Source: an uncultured Collinsella sp. (GTDB lineage: Bacteria; Actinomycetota; Coriobacteriia; Coriobacteriales; Coriobacteriaceae). Taken from it: a stretch of 25,417 nucleotides of DNA. Below the pieces are notes generated by a model that saw only the letters and a list, made by a program, of their open reading frames with translations, had not been told where the DNA came from and did no database searches. The DNA is taken from the NCBI GenBank assembly GCA_958438125.1, contig CAUBQN010000010.1:1-25417 (forward strand), written 5' to 3'. This document shows positions 23,169 through 25,417 of the stretch, one piece after another (the stretch's first letter is position 1; the number at the start of each line of letters is the position of its first letter). The position numbers were made by a program, and so were the translations under genes.

Positions 23169-23244
23169 GGCTGCACCTTTCCTCGTATATCGCGATGCGA
23201 CCATTCTACTGTCTCTATGCGGCGGCTTCGGTCCAGTAGTCCAT

Positions 23245-24214
23245 TTAGGGCGGCAGGACGTTGAACATATCATGGATGCGGCTCCTGCACACGCCGTTGG
23301 CGAGCTGTCGCGCGACCGTGCGCTCGGCGGTGCCGGAATCGGTCGCCATGAAGGTCCGGCACCACTTGAACCAAGCGAGGTAGGTGCCGAGGTGCTTCGT
23401 CGACACGCCCTTAAACGGCTTCATGAAGGTATCGAGGAGCGAATGGACGGTGTTGATCCGGTTGATGGTCCCCTCGGAAGGGTCCTTGGAATCGTAGGCC
23501 GTGTGTGCGTCGACCTCGAGCTCCGCGAGGACGTCGACATAGGCGGACGCCTTGTCCGTCGCTACGACGGAAGCGGACGCGATGCGGTCCCTCAGCACGT
23601 CCATGGCGCGTTTCCTCGACAGGATGCCTCGTCCCGAGACCTGGAGAAACGTCTCGTTCGAGTCGTTCACGCCGGTCATGACGCAGATCTGCTCGCGCGA
23701 CAGTCCGCGCCTGTGCACCTGCTTGCCACGATGTCGGGAGTGACGTGGCATCGTAAATGACCCCTTCGTGTGGTTGCCCTTGAACGACTCGGGGAAGTAG
23801 GTCTCGTCGAGCTCGCAGCCGCAGCCCCGCCCGGTCTTGAACGAGGGCGAGTAGGCCGAGAGACACTCGATGAGCCTGTGGCGCATGGTGTAGGCGGTCT
23901 TGAGGCAGACATGGCAGCGCCCCGCGCATTCGCGCAGGGGCAGCATGAGAACGAAGCACTCGGCATTGGCCATCCAGGTCTCCTTCGGGAGCCTGCTCGT
24001 CCCCAGGATGTGCCCGCTGCCCATGCCGAAGGTCCTGCCGCAATCCTGGCAGAGGTAACGCTGCTCGCCGTTCTTTGATTTGCCCTTCTTCACGACCGCG
24101 GCGGACCCGCAGCGCGGGGAGCGCTCGGCCTCGTAGGCGGAGCCGGCGGCGTTCGGTCCTGCTGAGGCTCGCGATGTCCCTCTTGAAGGTGATTACCAGG
24201 TCCTCGGCGTTCAT
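23245..24214 (-). pseudogene. ISXO2-like IS1595 transposase, frameshifted near its N-terminus
   Basis: Translation from 24214 gives MNAEDLVITFKRDIASLSR and then leaves the family. In the next frame the zinc ribbon SPRCGSAAVVKKGK and YLCQDCGRTF appears, so one base has been gained (or two lost) at about 24140-24165. The remainder is intact to the stop at 23245: CGCELDETYF with the first catalytic Asp, VVATDKASAY with the second, and INTVHSLLDTFMKPFKGVS near the third site, typical of ISXO2/IS1595. Programmed frameshifting is not usual in this family, so the gene is probably inactive. Internal starts would lack the zinc ribbon. Confidence 0.8.
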
Positions 24215-24265
24215 GCTGCCCCGCGGTCTACGAGGCTAACGATATGGCGCCGTGATGACATATGT

Positions 24266-24290
24266 ATGTCAATCTTGGTCTAACAGAGCC
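24266..24290 (-). repeat. Right terminal inverted repeat of the IS1595-type element
   Basis: This is the 25-bp end next to the transposase start, ending TGGTCTAACAGAGCC. Its last base, C24290, also forms part of the stop codon of the neighbouring DUF4869-like gene. Confidence 0.85.
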
Positions 24291-24754
24291 TAACGAAAGT
24301 GCATGTCAGGAGTTTCCCTTAGGCATTTTGCGGCTATAGGGACAAGGTCGAACATCGTGTGAACGACATCGCCCGTGTTTGCAACGGTAGCCGTGAACTT
24401 GCCGTTTCCAAAATCCATCAGATGGTAGAGGTTGATGGTTAAGTCCTTTTGCGTGGCAATTCTCAGAATCCAGTAAGCGCAATTGTCGCTGCAGGTTGTG
24501 GCGTTGTATACGTTCTGAGGCATGAAGTACATGAGCAACAGCGTCTTAGTGCCTCCCGACAGCCTTTCAGGAGGGATAATGCCTAGGATCTTGGTGTCTA
24601 TTGCGCAGGGTCCAACGACATTGCCTTTATCGATTGATTTAATAATCCTTTGAGCAAAGGCGTCTTGAAACCACTGGGGCGAATAGACGTTATCGAAGTA
24701 AACCGACGTATTGTAGATAACGTTTTCCATATCACCATAGTGAATTGTTAACAC
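24290..24754 (-). CDS. DUF4869-like protein, 3' end altered by the IS1595-type insertion
   Basis: The 154-residue product starts with GTG at 24754 (LTIHYGDMENVIYNTSVYF), preceded by AAGGGA about 6 bases upstream. Segments such as ILGIIPPERLSGGTKTLLLM, FNATTC-like NATTCSDNCAYWIL and DLTINLYHLMDFG match my memory of the DUF4869 family, found mainly in gut Firmicutes and Actinobacteria; its function is unknown. The final codon before the stop lies next to the insertion element and the TAG uses the element's last base. The native C-terminus may therefore have been trimmed slightly. The protein is cytoplasmic with no membrane segments. Its codon use is less G/C-rich than the left half of the window. 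Confidence 0.7.
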   Translation of the reverse strand: MLTIHYGDMENVIYNTSVYFDNVYSPQWFQDAFAQRIIKSIDKGNVVGPCAIDTKILGIIPPERLSGGTKTLLLMYFMPQNVYNATTCSDNCAYWILRIATQKDLTINLYHLMDFGNGKFTATVANTGDVVHTMFDLVPIAAKCLRETPDMHFR

Positions 24755-24796
24755 GTTGGTCCCTTCGGGTTGCTGGTTTGGTGTTCGGTGAGACTG

Positions 24797-24825
24797 ATTG
24801 TATCGCACGCATAAGACGGGCGTAA
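24797..24825 (-). promoter_or_regulatory. Candidate promoter of the DUF4869-like gene
   Basis: Reading the minus strand, TTACGC (24825-24820) and TACAAT (24802-24797) have a 17-bp spacer. Transcription would begin near 24790, giving a leader of about 36 bases before the GTG at 24754. Confidence 0.4.
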
Positions 24826-24989
24826 TTTGCCAGAAACACATGCGATTGATAACCATTGACAGTCAAGACCTGTATCCAGTGCCCGTATTTGCATGTCCGT
24901 ACTTGAACCTAAGTTGCTTTGAAGGCCTATGTTTTAGACAATAGTTCCAGGCTAGGCTCTGCGTGGCGGCACGTAAAAGCCGTACTGTG

Positions 24990-25089
24990 CTTGGGTGGGT
25001 AAAAGTCCAAGACGATTAGATATCCGAGAGGATATCGAGCCCGTGCCGGGGAGATAAGGTGAGCCCGCGCCGGGGACTATAGTTCCGGC
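24990..25089 (+). other. Possible structured RNA leader with several hairpins
   Basis: The 471-bp gap 24857-25327 has no convincing gene. Within it, consecutive stems can form: CTTGG/CCAAG (24990-25011), and GATATCC-GAGA-GGATATC (25019-25036), a perfect 7-bp stem with a GNRA-type loop. Two near-identical 16-mers follow, GAGCCCGTGCCGGGGA (25037-25052) and GAGCCCGCGCCGGGGA (25061-25076), each able to fold as CCCG/CGGG. The second competes with GCCGG/CCGGC (25069-25073 with 25085-25089). The cluster lies about 240 bases before a secreted-protein gene on the same strand. No known riboswitch core was recognised; part may be mobile-element debris. Confidence 0.35.
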
Positions 25090-25276
25090 AACAAATGGGT
25101 TTCCGCGAGGATGCCGCGGCTGACGGTCAGTATGTTACCGCCCTACACGCTCCTTCCGCGCGTCGCCTGCTCAAACGATTTGCGCCGAATTTTATTCCGC
25201 GGGCGGTGAGCCTGTTTATAGACAACGTCACGACCTATAGACGGGTGTCTTGGGGGTATTGCAGCTTGGCTCCCGT

Positions 25277-25320
25277 CCCCCCAATCTAGTAGACTTGGAA
25301 ACCGTTGCTAGATTAGGGGG
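25277..25320 (+). promoter_or_regulatory. Hairpin that covers the ribosome site of the secreted-protein gene
   Basis: CCCCCCAATCTAG (25277-25289) pairs with CTAGATTAGGGGG (25308-25320) at 12 of 13 positions around an 18-base loop. The right arm includes the ribosome site AGGGGGA for the ATG at 25328. A folded message would hide the site, so regulated translation is plausible. Confidence 0.5.
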
Positions 25321-25327
25321 ATTTTCC

Positions 25328-25417
25328 ATGAGACGCTCCACGAAACGAATTTCCGGTGCCGCCGCCGCGCTGGCGGTCGCGGCCGCCCTGGCCCTGTGCG
25401 GGCCCGCGGCCTACGCC
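25328..25417 (+). CDS. Secreted protein, signal peptide only (cut by the window end)
   Basis: Thirty codons are visible: MRRSTKRISG followed by a hydrophobic Ala/Leu/Val core and GPAAYA at the edge. This is a Sec signal peptide with a probable AXA-type cleavage site (AYA). AGGGGGA at 25315-25321 is spaced about 6 bases from the ATG. The mature protein lies outside the window, so no function can be given. Its start is strongly G/C-rich, like the core genome genes on the left, suggesting that the accessory region ends near here. Confidence 0.75.
   Translation, partial: MRRSTKRISGAAAALAVAAALALCGPAAYA

Larger units (their letters stand above)
22814..24290. mobile_element. IS1595-family (ISXO2-like) insertion element with passenger antitoxin
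   Basis: The ends are 25-bp inverted repeats: 22814-22838 begins GGCTCTGTTAGACCA and 24266-24290 ends TGGTCTAACAGAGCC; 24 of 25 positions match. Between them, all on the minus strand, are an ISXO2-type transposase (frameshifted), then a RelB/DinJ-like antitoxin gene, then a strong hairpin. The length is 1477 bp. IS1595 elements normally make 8-bp target duplications, but the flanks ATTGATTT (left) and TAACGAAA (right) do not match. The copy has therefore been involved in rearrangement, or one flank was lost. Passenger genes are known in the IS1595 family. Confidence 0.8.

Noticed and set aside
24990..25089. Known riboswitch classes (TPP, cobalamin, glycine, lysine, c-di-GMP)
   Set aside because: The invariant core sequences of these classes are not present, so only an unclassified structured region is reported.
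25095..25289. 64-codon open frame in the right-hand gap
   Set aside because: It has no ribosome site or recognised domain, and it overlaps the left arm of the hairpin before the secreted-protein gene.
1..25417. CRISPR array, tRNA or rRNA genes
   Set aside because: No regularly spaced direct repeats of CRISPR type, no cloverleaf with a GTTCRANNC arm and no conserved rRNA segments were found by eye.

Overview
The window looks like chromosomal DNA of a high-GC Gram-positive gut actinobacterium, most likely Coriobacteriia and close to Collinsella. This is inferred from G/C-rich codon use, strong GGAGG-type ribosome sites, GTG/TTG starts, an MPKTG-type sortase signal and protein similarity. It was not confirmed by a search.

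Bases 1-5140 hold an Rrf2-family regulator, an overlapping MntA-HepT (type VII) toxin-antitoxin pair, a large cell-wall-anchored secreted protein with a probable lysozyme-like head, and an AAA-ATPase-like/PD-(D/E)XK protein whose nuclease core looks degenerate. Bases 5165-13351 are a cell-surface polysaccharide locus. One galactofuranosyltransferase-like GT2 gene lies on the minus strand. A tight plus-strand operon of five GT2 genes follows; its first four genes have the order A-B-A'-B', which suggests duplication of a two-gene module, and the fifth is an 828-residue protein with two GT domains.

From 13.4 kb on, the window becomes accessory DNA. It has an AAA+ ATPase gene behind an unusual array of CGATA motifs and then a trypsin-like protease. 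Next come an IS256 scrap, the C-terminal remnant of a BREX-type PglX methyltransferase, an unrecognised gene followed by a frameshifted downstream piece, and a small unknown gene. A graveyard of IS3, ISL3 and IS30 fragments follows, ending in a perfect 54-bp inverted repeat with a 2-bp centre, as in an IS30 end-to-end junction. Next is an intact minus-strand pair, an HNH endonuclease and a minimal nucleotidyltransferase joined by an ATGA overlap. This is the best candidate for a little-described defence or toxin-antitoxin system here.

The right end carries IS110 and IS30 fragments. A nearly complete IS1595/ISXO2-type element (22814-24290) has 25-bp ends, a frameshifted transposase and a lone RelB/DinJ-like antitoxin as passenger. 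Beyond it are a DUF4869-like gene whose stop codon uses the last base of that element, an untranslated region with several hairpins, and the signal peptide of a secreted protein cut off by the window edge. No rRNA, tRNA or CRISPR array was recognised.
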